Below, piece after piece: positions 49,860 to 57,908 of a DNA stretch of 57,908 bases. The DNA comes from an uncultured Alistipes sp. (GTDB taxonomy: Bacteria; Bacteroidota; Bacteroidia; Bacteroidales; Rikenellaceae). The stretch covers positions 1 to 57,908 of the forward strand of contig CAOJSG010000008.1 in assembly GCA_948442615.1 (NCBI GenBank), read 5' to 3'. Position 1 is the stretch's first letter; each line of letters opens with the position of its first letter. The translations under genes and the position numbers were made by a program. The notes under the pieces are model-generated. The model was not told the DNA's origin, did no database searches, and saw nothing but the letters and a program-made list of their open reading frames with translations.

Positions 49860-51470
49860 TTATTCGACCAGATGGTTCTTTTTTTTCACCCGGTAGGCGA
49901 CGTAGTAGAGCAGGCACAGCAGCATGAGGTACTGGGCGATGCGGCCGATGTAGTCGCCGTAGCGGGTATAGAAGGTGATGCGGGATTCGAGCGGCACCTG
50001 CGCCGTCAGCACGCCCCGCTCCTCCCAGCCGAGCGTGGCGCCGATGTCGCCGCGCGGCGAGATGAAGCCCGAAATGCCGGTGTTGGCCGCCCGGGCGATG
50101 GCGCGGCGGTGCTCGACGGCCCGCAGCCGCGAGATGGTGAACAGATGGCGGTAGCCCGGCGTGTCGCCCCACCAGCCGTCGTTGGAGATGATGGCCATGA
50201 AGCGTGCGCCGCGGCGCACGAAGCCGCCGTAGAAGTCGCCGTAGAGCCCTTCGTAGCAGATGGCGGTGCCCACCGGTCCGCCCTGGCTGACGAACGGCTG
50301 CGTGGTCTGTCCCTTGCCGATCTGGCCCAGCGTGCCGCCCAGGTCGATGACCAGGAAACGCAGCACGTCGAAGATCCACGTGGGGGTATTCTCGACGCCG
50401 ATCACCAGCCGGCCCTTGTGGTGGATCTGCGTGCGGCCCGCGGAGTCGAGCCCCACGGCCGAGTTGAAGATGTCGTAATAGCCGCCATAGGGGCTTCGGC
50501 GTGCCGTGGCCGTGCGGCCGGCGGCCGTATAGGCGCGCGTGGTGTTGGCCCCCGCGACGAGCAGGGCGCCGGGATGGCGCCGCCGCAGCGTGTCGGCCAG
50601 CTCCTGCCAGAAAGCTCTCGCGACGCCGCTGCCGGGCAGCTCTTCGAGCGCGGGTTCGGCATAGTAGCCCGGCACGGCCGTTTCGGGCAGCAGGATCACC
50701 TGCGCGTCGTCGGGAACCTGCGAAAGCAGGTCGACGATATTGCGCTCCTGGCGGGCGTCGTCGCCGTCGAACTTGCTGTAGCAGTCGACATCGGGTTGGA
50801 TGACGCTTACCCGGGCTTCGGGTCGCGGTGTCAGGGGCGAGCGGACGCCCGCGAGTTTCGCCCCCTCGGTCTGCCAGATCCACAGCGACACGCCCATCGG
50901 CAGCACGACGGTGCAGGCTGCGAGGAGCCACCGCCGCACGCTGCGGCGCGCGCGCCACGCCTCGAAGAGGGCGAGGTTGCACAGCAGGACCCACAGCGAA
51001 CCGCCGAAGACGCCCGTGTATTCGTACCATTGCACGGCCCAGACGTCGTGGGAGAATCCGTTGCCCAGGACGAGCCACGGCCACGAGAACTCGCCCACCG
51101 TATACCAGTATTCGGTCGCGATCCACGCGGCGACGAACAGCGTGTAGGCCAACGGTTTCCGTCCTCCGCGCAGCACGGTGTAGAACGACATGAAGGCGAT
51201 CATGTTGAGCAGCGTCGAGGCGAGCGTCGCGGCGACGGGGCCGACGGGGGTGGCGTTCCAGATCCACCACACGGTGGCGGCGTTCCATCCCGTGAAGACG
51301 AGCAGCGCCCAGCCGAAGACCCGCCACCACGAACGGCGCGACGCGTCGTACGAGAAGGCGATCCACAGCAGCGGAACGAAAGCCGTCAGAAGAGGAATGC
51401 CCGTCAGGCCGAGCCATCCTGCCGAGAGGAGGAGCACCGAGAGGAGAACCGCTGCCGATCGACGTAACAT
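49860..51470 (-). CDS. lnt: Apolipoprotein N-acyltransferase
   Basis: 536 residues. It adds the third acyl chain to the N-terminal Cys of lipoproteins, in the inner membrane. An N-terminal set of about six to seven helices, then a nitrilase-like domain. The catalytic triad is visible: Glu in ILLPETAVPGY, Lys in IHHKGRLVIG and Cys in TAICYEGLYGD. A C-terminal membrane helix (about 510-528) ends KKKNHLVE. It lies 13 nt before folC and is divergent from the GH109 gene. Several lipoproteins in this window would be its substrates. Confidence 0.94.
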   Translation of the reverse strand: MLRRSAAVLLSVLLLSAGWLGLTGIPLLTAFVPLLWIAFSYDASRRSWWRVFGWALLVFTGWNAATVWWIWNATPVGPVAATLASTLLNMIAFMSFYTVLRGGRKPLAYTLFVAAWIATEYWYTVGEFSWPWLVLGNGFSHDVWAVQWYEYTGVFGGSLWVLLCNLALFEAWRARRSVRRWLLAACTVVLPMGVSLWIWQTEGAKLAGVRSPLTPRPEARVSVIQPDVDCYSKFDGDDARQERNIVDLLSQVPDDAQVILLPETAVPGYYAEPALEELPGSGVARAFWQELADTLRRRHPGALLVAGANTTRAYTAAGRTATARRSPYGGYYDIFNSAVGLDSAGRTQIHHKGRLVIGVENTPTWIFDVLRFLVIDLGGTLGQIGKGQTTQPFVSQGGPVGTAICYEGLYGDFYGGFVRRGARFMAIISNDGWWGDTPGYRHLFTISRLRAVEHRRAIARAANTGISGFISPRGDIGATLGWEERGVLTAQVPLESRITFYTRYGDYIGRIAQYLMLLCLLYYVAYRVKKKNHLVE

Positions 51471-51493
51471 GTGGGGCGTGATTTTTACGAGGG

Positions 51494-51540
51494 CAAAAGT
51501 AATTAAAGCATCCTATATTTCAAAATAATTTCTATATTTG
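51494..51540. promoter_or_regulatory. Overlapping divergent promoters of lnt and the GH109 gene
   Basis: Minus strand: TTTG complement at 51521-51524, a 19-nt spacer, TACTTTTG at 51494-51501 for lnt. Plus strand: TATATTTG at 51533-51540 for the GH109 gene. The lnt -33 element lies within the spacer of the other promoter. Confidence 0.7.
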
Positions 51541-51566
51541 ACAAATCGTTCGAATTTCGGAAAATC

Positions 51567-52961
51567 ATGAAGAAAATCATCCTTCTCTGGTGTGCCGCCG
51601 CAGCGCTGTTCGCTGTCGGCTGCCGATCGTCGGTCGGATACGAGATCCGCGACGGAGTGCTCGTCTTCGACGAACCGCAGCGTGCGCCGGGCCAGGCCTC
51701 GGTGCTCGGCCTGGCCGCGGATCCGATTCCCGTCGTGCGCGTGGGCTTCATCGGCCTGGGCATGCGCGGGCCGAGCGCCGTGGAGCGCTTCGCCTATCTC
51801 GACGGGGTGGAGATCGTCGCCCTGTGCGACCTCTATCCCGAACGGGTCGAGGCGTCGCAGCAGATCCTTGCCCGGCACGGGCTTCCCGCGGCCGCGGAGT
51901 ACAGCGGCGAGGAGGGCTGGCGCGAACTCTGCCGGCGCGACGACATCGATCTGGTCTACGTGTGCACGCCGTGGCAGCAGCACGTGCCGATGGCCGTTTA
52001 TGCCATGGAGCAGGGGCGCCACGTCGCCGTGGAGGTGCCGGCGGCCGCGTCGCTCGCCGAGTGCTGGCAGCTGGTCGACACGGCCGAGCGGACGCGCCGC
52101 CACTGCATGATGCTCGAGAACTGCGTCTACGACTTCTTCGAGCTCACGACGCTCAACATGGCGCAGCAGGGGCTTTTCGGCGAGATCCTCGAGGCCGAAG
52201 GCTCGTATATCCACAACCTCGAGCCCTACTGGGACTACTACCAGGGCAACTGGCGGCTCGATTTCAACCGCGAACACCGGGGCGACGTCTACGCCACGCA
52301 CGGACTGGGGCCCGTATGCCAGCTGCTCGACATCCATCGCGGCGACCGCATGACGCGGCTGGTGGCCATGGACACCCCTTCGGTCAACGGCGCGAAGCTG
52401 GCCCGCGAAAAGATGGGGGCCGAGACGTTCGCCAACGGCGACCATACGCTCACGCTCGTGCAGACCGCCCGCGGAAAGGTGATCCACCTGCAGCACAACG
52501 TCTACACGCCGCGCCCCTACGACCGCATGTATGCGCTGACCGGCACGGAGGGCTACGCCTGCAAATACCCGATCGAGGGCTATGCGTTCCGCCCCGCACA
52601 GCTGGCGGCGGCCGAGGTGCCCGATCACGAGAACCTGAACGAGCACGCCTTCGTCCCCGACGAGGTGCGCGAGGCGCTCATGGCGCGCTATGCGCATCCG
52701 ATCGCCCGCGACATCGCCGAGAAGGCCCGCGAGGTGGGCGGCCACGGCGGGATGGACTTCATCATGGACTACCGGCTGATCTACTGCCTGCGCAACGGGT
52801 TGCCGCTGGACCAGGATGTGTACGACGCGGCCGAATGGTCGTGCATCGGGGCGCTGACCGCCGCGTCGCTCGAGCGCAACAGCATGCCCGTGGCCGTGCC
52901 CGACTTCACGCGCGGCGCATGGAACGAAGTGCAGGGCTACCGGCACGCGATGGCGGAGTAG
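51567..52961 (+). CDS. GH109-type glycosidase (NAD-dependent alpha-N-acetylgalactosaminidase family), lipoprotein
   Basis: 464 residues. Signal peptide with lipobox Ala-Val-Gly-Cys19. An oxidoreductase-type Rossmann domain begins VRVGFIGLGMRGPSAVERFA (about 58-77, GxGxxG-like), followed by VALCDLYPERV and YVCTPWQQHVPMAVYAMEQG. The C-terminal half has HNLEPYWDYYQGNWRLDFNR and the family hallmark GGHGGMDFIMDYRLIYCLRN, then GLPLDQDVYDAAEW. GH109 enzymes use a transient NAD redox cycle to cleave terminal alpha-GalNAc or related sugars. It is not part of a visible SusCD locus, so its glycan source is unclear. Confidence 0.9.
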   Translation: MKKIILLWCAAAALFAVGCRSSVGYEIRDGVLVFDEPQRAPGQASVLGLAADPIPVVRVGFIGLGMRGPSAVERFAYLDGVEIVALCDLYPERVEASQQILARHGLPAAAEYSGEEGWRELCRRDDIDLVYVCTPWQQHVPMAVYAMEQGRHVAVEVPAAASLAECWQLVDTAERTRRHCMMLENCVYDFFELTTLNMAQQGLFGEILEAEGSYIHNLEPYWDYYQGNWRLDFNREHRGDVYATHGLGPVCQLLDIHRGDRMTRLVAMDTPSVNGAKLAREKMGAETFANGDHTLTLVQTARGKVIHLQHNVYTPRPYDRMYALTGTEGYACKYPIEGYAFRPAQLAAAEVPDHENLNEHAFVPDEVREALMARYAHPIARDIAEKAREVGGHGGMDFIMDYRLIYCLRNGLPLDQDVYDAAEWSCIGALTAASLERNSMPVAVPDFTRGAWNEVQGYRHAMAE

Positions 52962-53106
52962 TCCGGAGGAGCGGCGAGCGTCCGGCCGTACCCCCGTTCC
53001 CGGGCGGATGCGGCCGGGCGCACCGTACATTGGGAGTCCGCGCATCCGTGCCTTCCGGCGGTGAGCCGGGGGCGGGGTGCGTCGCAGGCCCGCAAAACCG
53101 AAAAAA

Positions 53107-53649
53107 ATGATAACGATCCGAAAAGCCGCCGAAGCGGATTGCCGTACGATCCGCCGTCTGGCCGAAACGGCCTTCCCGGCCGCCTATCGCGCGATCCTGT
53201 CGCCGCCGCAGATCGCATACATGCTGGAATGGATGTATGCCGAACCCGAACTGCTGCGGCAGATGCGCGACGGGCACGTCTACTACCTGGCCTTGGACGA
53301 GGGGGTGCCGTGCGGCTACGTCTCCGTCGAGCGCCAGGCCCCCGATCTCTTCCATCTGCAGCGGCTCTACGTGCTTCCCGCATTCCAGGGCCGGGGGATC
53401 GGGGCCTCGCTGTTCGGACGGGCCGTGGCCCATGTCCGCGCGGCGCATCCGGCTCCGTGCAGGATGGAGCTGAACGTCAACCGCCGCAACCGGGCGCTGC
53501 GTTTCTACGAACGGATGGGGATGCGGATCCTGCGCGAAGGCGATTTCGCCATCGGCGGGGGTTTCTACATGAACGACTACATCCTGGGAATGGAGATCGG
53601 CCCGGCGGAAGCGGATGCCGGGGTGCTGCAGAACGGCGGACGGAGATGA
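53107..53649 (+). CDS. GNAT-family N-acetyltransferase
   Basis: 180 residues. Acetyl-CoA-dependent GNAT fold: MITIRKAAEADCRTIRRLAE at the start, strand beta4 HLQRLYVLPAFQGRGIGASL (the Q/RxxGxG/A motif as QGRGIG, about residue 99) and ELNVNRRNRALRFYERMGM at the end. The substrate cannot be determined. ATG at 53107 was preferred over one ten codons upstream because the conserved fold starts there. It follows the GH109 gene by 145 nt on the same strand and converges with DUF4924. Confidence 0.88.
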   Translation: MITIRKAAEADCRTIRRLAETAFPAAYRAILSPPQIAYMLEWMYAEPELLRQMRDGHVYYLALDEGVPCGYVSVERQAPDLFHLQRLYVLPAFQGRGIGASLFGRAVAHVRAAHPAPCRMELNVNRRNRALRFYERMGMRILREGDFAIGGGFYMNDYILGMEIGPAEADAGVLQNGGRR

Positions 53650-53719
53650 GAGTCCGCGCGGGATACCGTGCGGCGCATGCGACCGGAACGGCTGCCGCGG
53701 ATGCCGGCCGATGGGCGCG

Positions 53720-54283
53720 CTACGACTCTTTGAACAGATCCACCTCGCCGGTCTCCACCTTGCGGTACATGTCCGCCAGTTCGGCGATCGCCGGAGAGAC
53801 GTACTCCAGCGTATCGGTCACGGCGGCGGTGTCGCCCTGTCCCTTGATGCGGTAGAGCATGGCGGCGTAGAGCGTGCGGAAGGCGAGTTCCGTGTCGCTC
53901 ATGCCCACGTTCGCAGCCCCCAGAATCGTCCGCAGCCGCGGGAGCTGCGGCTCCAGGCGGGCGAAGGTTTCGCGGTAGTGCCTGCCGACGGGGAGCTTCA
54001 GCAGCTGCAGATGCAGGTTGTGCAGATCGCCGATCAGGTGCAGCGTGTGTTCCAGGTGCCCCTTCTCCTCCTTGCCCTCCTGGCGCAGCAGGTTGGCGAT
54101 ATCCATGTACCACAGCAGGAAAACGTGTTTCTGCTCCTCGGGAATATCCTGCCGCGGAGCGACGAGCTGCGAGAAGATCGCTTCGGGGCTGAACTGCAGC
54201 GCCCGCAGCAGGTCTTCCAGCTGCCAGAGGTAGAGGATGTATTCGGCGATATTCTCGCGTCGTTTGTTTTTGGCGATGTCCAT
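53720..54283 (-). CDS. DUF4924 family protein
   Basis: 187 residues, predicted mostly helical and cytoplasmic. Landmarks: ENIAEYILYLWQLEDLLRAL (about 10-29), EEQKHVFLLWYMDIANLLRQ and EEKGHLEHTLHLIGDLHNLH, then ISPAIAELADMYRKVETGEV-like end. I recognise it as the Bacteroidales DUF4924 family, whose role is unknown. It begins 26 nt after the PiT transporter gene, so the pair probably shares a transcript; the helical make-up is compatible with a PhoU-like accessory role, which is speculative. Confidence 0.85.
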   Translation of the reverse strand: MDIAKNKRRENIAEYILYLWQLEDLLRALQFSPEAIFSQLVAPRQDIPEEQKHVFLLWYMDIANLLRQEGKEEKGHLEHTLHLIGDLHNLHLQLLKLPVGRHYRETFARLEPQLPRLRTILGAANVGMSDTELAFRTLYAAMLYRIKGQGDTAAVTDTLEYVSPAIAELADMYRKVETGEVDLFKES

Positions 54284-54309
54284 TGTCCGTGGAGGGCGGT
54301 TCCGCCCCG

Positions 54310-56544
54310 CTATTTGATCCAGTTTTTCGGCGCCTCGCGGTGGCGGAGGAAGTATTGCTGCGACTTGAGCAGGTTGCGCGACTGGAGCACCATGTTCTTG
54401 GTCTCGTTCAGAATCGTGAGGTAGAGCATCGAGGCCTTGGTGTTCGAGCGGGCCTCGTTGATGCGCGTCAGCTCGGTCTTGATCTTGTCGGCGATCGTCT
54501 CGAAGAGCTGGTCGCGCATCGTGAGCACCATCTCGATGTCCGAGAAGTCGCCCGTGCGCAGCATCGTGTTGATCTGCCGGTAGATCGACTCCACGTCGTC
54601 GTTGATGGCCATCAGGTCGCGGACCTGCTCCTTCGAAAGCCCTTCGTGGTTGTTGTCGATGTGCTCGAAGGCCGGGCGGGTGATGTGCATCAGCGCCTTG
54701 GTCATTTCGTTGAGGTAGTCGACCACCTGCACGTAGTAGTGGGCCGTGTTGACGTCGCCGGTCTGGAGCCGTTTGAGCGTAGGCAGCAGCGTGTATTTGT
54801 GTTCGCGCGACTTGTAGAACAGATCGTTGGCCTCCTTGACCATATCGCGCAATACCTTGCGGTTCTCCTTCATGACGGCGATCAGCGTGTGGTCGTAGAT
54901 CTTCGTGGCGCACTCCATCGTGTGGCACACCTCCTCGCGCAGGTCGGAGATGATGTCGGCGTTGGTGGTCGCGGCGACGGGCGTCTCGTCCGCGCCGCGC
55001 GAACGGGCCTTCTTGCTGAGCTTGCTCCGGTAAAGGATCCAGCCGCACAGCACCGTGACGATCGCGAACATGACCGTTCCGCCGTAGATGAGCGCGAGCC
55101 CTACGGCCAGTGCGATCAGGAAGCCGCCCAAAGCCGTCACGAACCATCCGGCGACGACGGTCATCACGCCCGAGATGCGGTATACGGCGCTCTCGCGGCC
55201 CCAGGCGCGGTCGGCCAGCGACGATCCCATGGCCACCATGAAGCAGACGTAGGTGGTCGAGAGCGGCAGTTTGAGCGACGTGGCCAGGGCGATGAGCAGG
55301 GCTGAGGTGGTGAGGTTGACCGTGGCCCGGATCATGTCGTAGGGGGAGCCGCTGTGTTCGACGTCCTCGAATTCGAAGCGGCGGGCGATCGCCTCGCGCA
55401 TCCGTTCCGGGACGACGCGTTCGATGCCGGCGTTGATGTTCAGGGCCGCCCGCACGATCGTCCGCGAAAAGGCCGAGGAGTCGTACTGCATCTGCCCCTC
55501 CTCGCCCTGCGTCGAGAGCGAGAGCTCGGTCTGCGTGACGCGCAGGATGGCCCGCTTGGAGCTCCACAGCGCGACGATCATGATGATGCCGGCCGTGAGC
55601 AGGATGGACATGTTGGCCGGGACGTTCTCGTTCAGCGCGGTCATCAGCATGCCGGTGTCGCCCGTCTCGCGTGCGATGCCGTAGGCGTCGAATCCCGCCA
55701 CGGGGACGCCGATGAAGTTCACCAGGTCGTTGCCCGCGAATGCCAGGGCCAGCGCGAAGACGCCCGAGAGGATGGTGATGCGCAGGATGTTGACCTTGAA
55801 CCGCTGGATGAAGAAGAGCAGCAGCGAGCATACCGCCCAGCAGACGAACAGGGCCATGAGCAGGTGGTCGTCCACCATGCGGATGAAATCGTTGCCCGCG
55901 AGCAGCGATTTGAGCCCCTTGAACACGGCGAAGTAGATGACCGCCGTGAGTGCGGCGCCGCACCAGAGCGAGCCGAACCGGCGGAAGATAGCCGTATAGC
56001 GGAAGGTGAAGATCATGCGCGAGACGTACATGACGATCGAGCCGCACGTGAAGGCGATCACCACCGACAGCAGGATGGCCGAGACGACGCCCATGGCCCG
56101 CGACGTGTTGATGAACTCGCCGAGCGAGGTGATGTCGATCGAGGGATCGTTCGAGATCTTGTAGATGGAGACCGCCACGGCCGAGCCCAGCAGACAGAAG
56201 ATCAGCGACACGGTGGTCGACGTGGGCAGTCCGAGCGAGTTGTACAGCCCCAGCAGGATGACGTTGGCGAACATCACGCCCAGGTAGAGCATCATCACTT
56301 CGTGGAAGGTGAACAGCCCCGGGTTGAACATGCCGCTGCGTGCCACCTCCATCATGCCGCTCGACGTGACGACGCCGATCACGATGCCCACGGAGGCGAC
56401 CAGCATGATGACTTTCAGCGAAGCGGCTTTGGAACCGATGGCGGAGTTGAGGAAGTTGACGGCGTCGTTTGTCACGCCGACGAAAAGGCCCGATACGGCC
56501 AGGATGCCGAGAATGACGATGATTACGGTGTAAATCTCGCTCAT
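54310..56544 (-). CDS. PiT-family inorganic phosphate transporter with C-terminal PhoU-like domain
   Basis: 744 residues. Two PiT repeats are visible: GVTNDAVNFLNSAIGSKAAS (about residues 23-42) and AGNDLVNFIGVPVAGFDAY (about 268-286), each with the ND signature of the family. About ten to twelve transmembrane helices extend to residue 500. The rest (about 515-744) is hydrophilic and helical with LREEVCHTMECATKIYDHTL and EANDLFYKSREHKYTLLPTL, resembling PhoU domains that regulate phosphate transport. It imports phosphate with a cation. Promoter element TACATTTG is at 56571-56578; DUF4924 follows. Confidence 0.92.
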   Translation of the reverse strand: MSEIYTVIIVILGILAVSGLFVGVTNDAVNFLNSAIGSKAASLKVIMLVASVGIVIGVVTSSGMMEVARSGMFNPGLFTFHEVMMLYLGVMFANVILLGLYNSLGLPTSTTVSLIFCLLGSAVAVSIYKISNDPSIDITSLGEFINTSRAMGVVSAILLSVVIAFTCGSIVMYVSRMIFTFRYTAIFRRFGSLWCGAALTAVIYFAVFKGLKSLLAGNDFIRMVDDHLLMALFVCWAVCSLLLFFIQRFKVNILRITILSGVFALALAFAGNDLVNFIGVPVAGFDAYGIARETGDTGMLMTALNENVPANMSILLTAGIIMIVALWSSKRAILRVTQTELSLSTQGEEGQMQYDSSAFSRTIVRAALNINAGIERVVPERMREAIARRFEFEDVEHSGSPYDMIRATVNLTTSALLIALATSLKLPLSTTYVCFMVAMGSSLADRAWGRESAVYRISGVMTVVAGWFVTALGGFLIALAVGLALIYGGTVMFAIVTVLCGWILYRSKLSKKARSRGADETPVAATTNADIISDLREEVCHTMECATKIYDHTLIAVMKENRKVLRDMVKEANDLFYKSREHKYTLLPTLKRLQTGDVNTAHYYVQVVDYLNEMTKALMHITRPAFEHIDNNHEGLSKEQVRDLMAINDDVESIYRQINTMLRTGDFSDIEMVLTMRDQLFETIADKIKTELTRINEARSNTKASMLYLTILNETKNMVLQSRNLLKSQQYFLRHREAPKNWIK

Positions 56545-56570
56545 GATAGGTCAGTAGTGCAATTTCCGAA

Positions 56571-56578
56571 CAAATGTA
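56571..56578 (-). promoter_or_regulatory. -7 element (TACATTTG) of the PiT gene
   Basis: Minus-strand TACATTTG, 26 nt from the ATG at 56544. Upstream (56611-56632) an inverted repeat TGTTAA-N7-TTAACA may be an operator, with no proof. Confidence 0.55.
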
Positions 56579-56843
56579 AACCAATTTTTCCGAGGAAACG
56601 GACAGCCCGGTCATTGTTAACGTTTTTTTAACACTTCGTCCGCCGGTCCCGGGCGGAGCGCTGCGGAGGGATCCGCCTTCCCGGCTGCGGCGCCGGCCTG
56701 CGGAGGGGCGGATTCGGCTCCCGCGGCGAAAAAAACGGAGGTCCGGCATACGAATCCGCCTCCGCGGAACGTTCCGTAAGAGAGCGGGCCGGCATGCCGG
56801 CTCCGGAACGACAACCGCCCGGAAGGGCTTGCGGAGAATTGCG

Positions 56844-57467
56844 ATGAAACTGGGAATTCTGTTTGTTTTTGCGGCGCTGGCGGCCGGCTTGCGGGCCGAA
56901 GCGCAGATACGGACGGTGCGGACCGATCTCGACGGCCATTGCCGCATCACGGTGCAGGTCGGCGAACGCCGGTTCGTGACGGTGGATCCGTCGGGCCGTT
57001 TCGACCGTATGGAGTGGCGCGGGCGCCGCGAGTATTACGATTCGTTCGCCAACAGCTGCAAGCAGGGCAAGCTCAAACGGCTGGACGGCGTGGAGTTCGA
57101 CTATTACGACAGCTTCGACAATCGCGACAAGCAGGGGCGCATCAAACGGATCGGCGACGTCGTTTTCGACTACTACGACAGTTTCGACGACGAGATCAGG
57201 CGAGGCCGGATCAAACGGATCGGCACGGCGACGATCGACTATTACGACCGTTTCGACAACGATGCCAAGTGCGGAAAGATCAAACGGATCGGGAGCGTCG
57301 GATTCGATTATTACGACACATTCGCGCCCGACTTCAAATGCGGACGCTTGGCCCGCATCGGCGGCGAGCGGTTCGACTACGATGCGTTCGACGGCGATGT
57401 CCGGCCCGTCTGCGGCAATCCCGCGTTCGACGAGGGCGGCATCCGCTTCCGGGTGCGCTGGCCTTGA
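56844..57467 (+). CDS. Secreted protein made of 23-residue YYD-type tandem repeats
   Basis: 207 residues. Sec signal peptide (MKLGILFVFAALAAGLRAEA). From residue 64 the dipeptide YY (or Y) recurs at 64, 87, 110, 133, 156 and 179, exactly 23 residues apart. The consensus is FDYYDSFDxxxKxGxIKRIG, and the last unit is degenerate (FDYDAF). Each unit is expected to be a beta-hairpin or beta-turn, so the whole may form a small beta-solenoid; each repeat has acidic and basic halves. No catalytic residue is seen and no named family is recalled with certainty. It is orphan: no gene of known function lies within 300 nt on its side. Confidence 0.82.
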   Translation: MKLGILFVFAALAAGLRAEAQIRTVRTDLDGHCRITVQVGERRFVTVDPSGRFDRMEWRGRREYYDSFANSCKQGKLKRLDGVEFDYYDSFDNRDKQGRIKRIGDVVFDYYDSFDDEIRRGRIKRIGTATIDYYDRFDNDAKCGKIKRIGSVGFDYYDTFAPDFKCGRLARIGGERFDYDAFDGDVRPVCGNPAFDEGGIRFRVRWP

Positions 57468-57876
57468 AGATCCGACGCGCCGGGCGGTGCGATGCCTTTG
57501 TCACGAAGTCCTTCTCTCCGGGTCTGCCGATCCCGGCGGGTCGGCCGGTCGCCTGTCGTTTCGATAGACTTTACGGGTTCCGGCGGCCGCGGCGGCCGAG
57601 GATTCCGCCGGTCCGGAAGTCCTGCCGCCCCGGCGGCCCGCGGATCCGGCTCCGCCGTTGTCCGGACGGCCGGGAGGCATTTGCGTCCGGCCGGATTTGC
57701 CCGGACGAATCGCGCCTCTGCCGACCCAGGCCGGACCGCGGACGCACGTGCCGGTTCGGAGCCGGAAAACCGGCGCCGCACCGTTCTGCGGGCGGCCGTT
57801 TCGCAGCATGCCTCGTCTCCGGCGGAAATACGACGCGGGGAGCCGATCGGTAAAGGCGCCCCCCGGCGGTGGTATA
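57468..57876. other. Gene-free GC-rich tail of the window
   Basis: About 410 nt of very GC-rich sequence without a credible CDS, promoter or RNA. Open frames on both strands are composition artefacts. Confidence 0.5.
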
Positions 57877-57904
57877 CGCCCGGGACAACACGTCGTCCCG
57901 GGCG
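57877..57904. terminator. Hairpin at the window end, possible terminator (tail cut off)
   Basis: 10-bp perfect inverted repeat CGCCCGGGAC / GTCCCGGGCG with an 8-nt loop. What follows lies beyond the window, so a T-run cannot be checked. Confidence 0.4.
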
Positions 57905-57908
57905 GGGT

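Noticed and set aside
57468..57908. Reading frames in the window's final 440 nt
   Set aside because: Low-complexity Arg/Pro/Gly-rich translations on both strands, with no promoter or conserved start.

Overview
The window looks like a chromosomal segment of a high-GC member of the Bacteroidales, most like Alistipes (Rikenellaceae). Three things point there: the recurring Bacteroidetes promoter (TTG or TTTG, about 20 nt, then TAnnTTTG), Bacteroidales family proteins (DUF4271, DUF4924, DUF4988, M13 lipoprotein peptidase, GH109), and GC-rich coding with AT-rich promoter islands. No insertion sequence, prophage, CRISPR array or tRNA was found. Most of the window is ordinary core genome.

Layout. 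1-1.6 kb: end of an ExbB/TolQ-type operon (membrane protein and two ExbD/TolR proteins). 1.7-5 kb: rnhB, a repeat-rich intergenic region, a polytopic membrane protein and an AraC regulator. 5.1-5.2 kb: a candidate small RNA with its own promoter and terminator. 5.4-8.8 kb: lipA-lipB-recJ, tightly overlapped. 9-11.5 kb: a large DUF4988 surface lipoprotein with a G9 tract in its signal peptide. 11.5-14.2 kb: nitroreductase, HAD phosphatase, rdgB and folE. 14.4-19.6 kb: RND pump and adaptor with a divergent AraC regulator. 19.6-20 kb: RNase P RNA. 20.1-24.4 kb: porin, secreted small protein, recO, prmA and xerD. 24.6-28.6 kb: M13 peptidase, pgk and a CxxC protein. 28.6-28.8 kb: a rod-like structured RNA. 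29-36 kb: kbl-lrp, thioredoxin, rlmN, tonB, hflX and upp. 36-39.2 kb: an LTA-synthase-like sulfatase, then a translationally coupled hemerythrin and LuxR pair. 39.4-47.6 kb: a ten-gene leftward run (LysE-type transporter, cmk, ispH, small membrane protein, S41 protease, histidine kinase, DUF4271, hemD, rnpA, yidD). 48-57.9 kb: DUF3467, folC, lnt, GH109, GNAT, DUF4924, a PiT phosphate transporter, and a secreted protein built of exact 23-residue repeats.

How the genes fit together. Several genes serve envelope energetics and biogenesis: ExbD, TonB, RND pump, porin, Lnt, YidD, S41 protease and the LTA-synthase-like enzyme. Others serve cofactor and precursor supply (lipoate, folate, tetrahydrobiopterin or folate entry, heme, isoprenoid) and RNA processing or modification (RNase P RNA and protein, RNase HII, RlmN, PrmA). 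The most interesting under-described elements are the hemerythrin with its degenerate-receiver LuxR partner, the two RNA candidates, the G9 tract, and the 23-residue repeat protein. I did not find evidence of a wholly new defence or mobile system.
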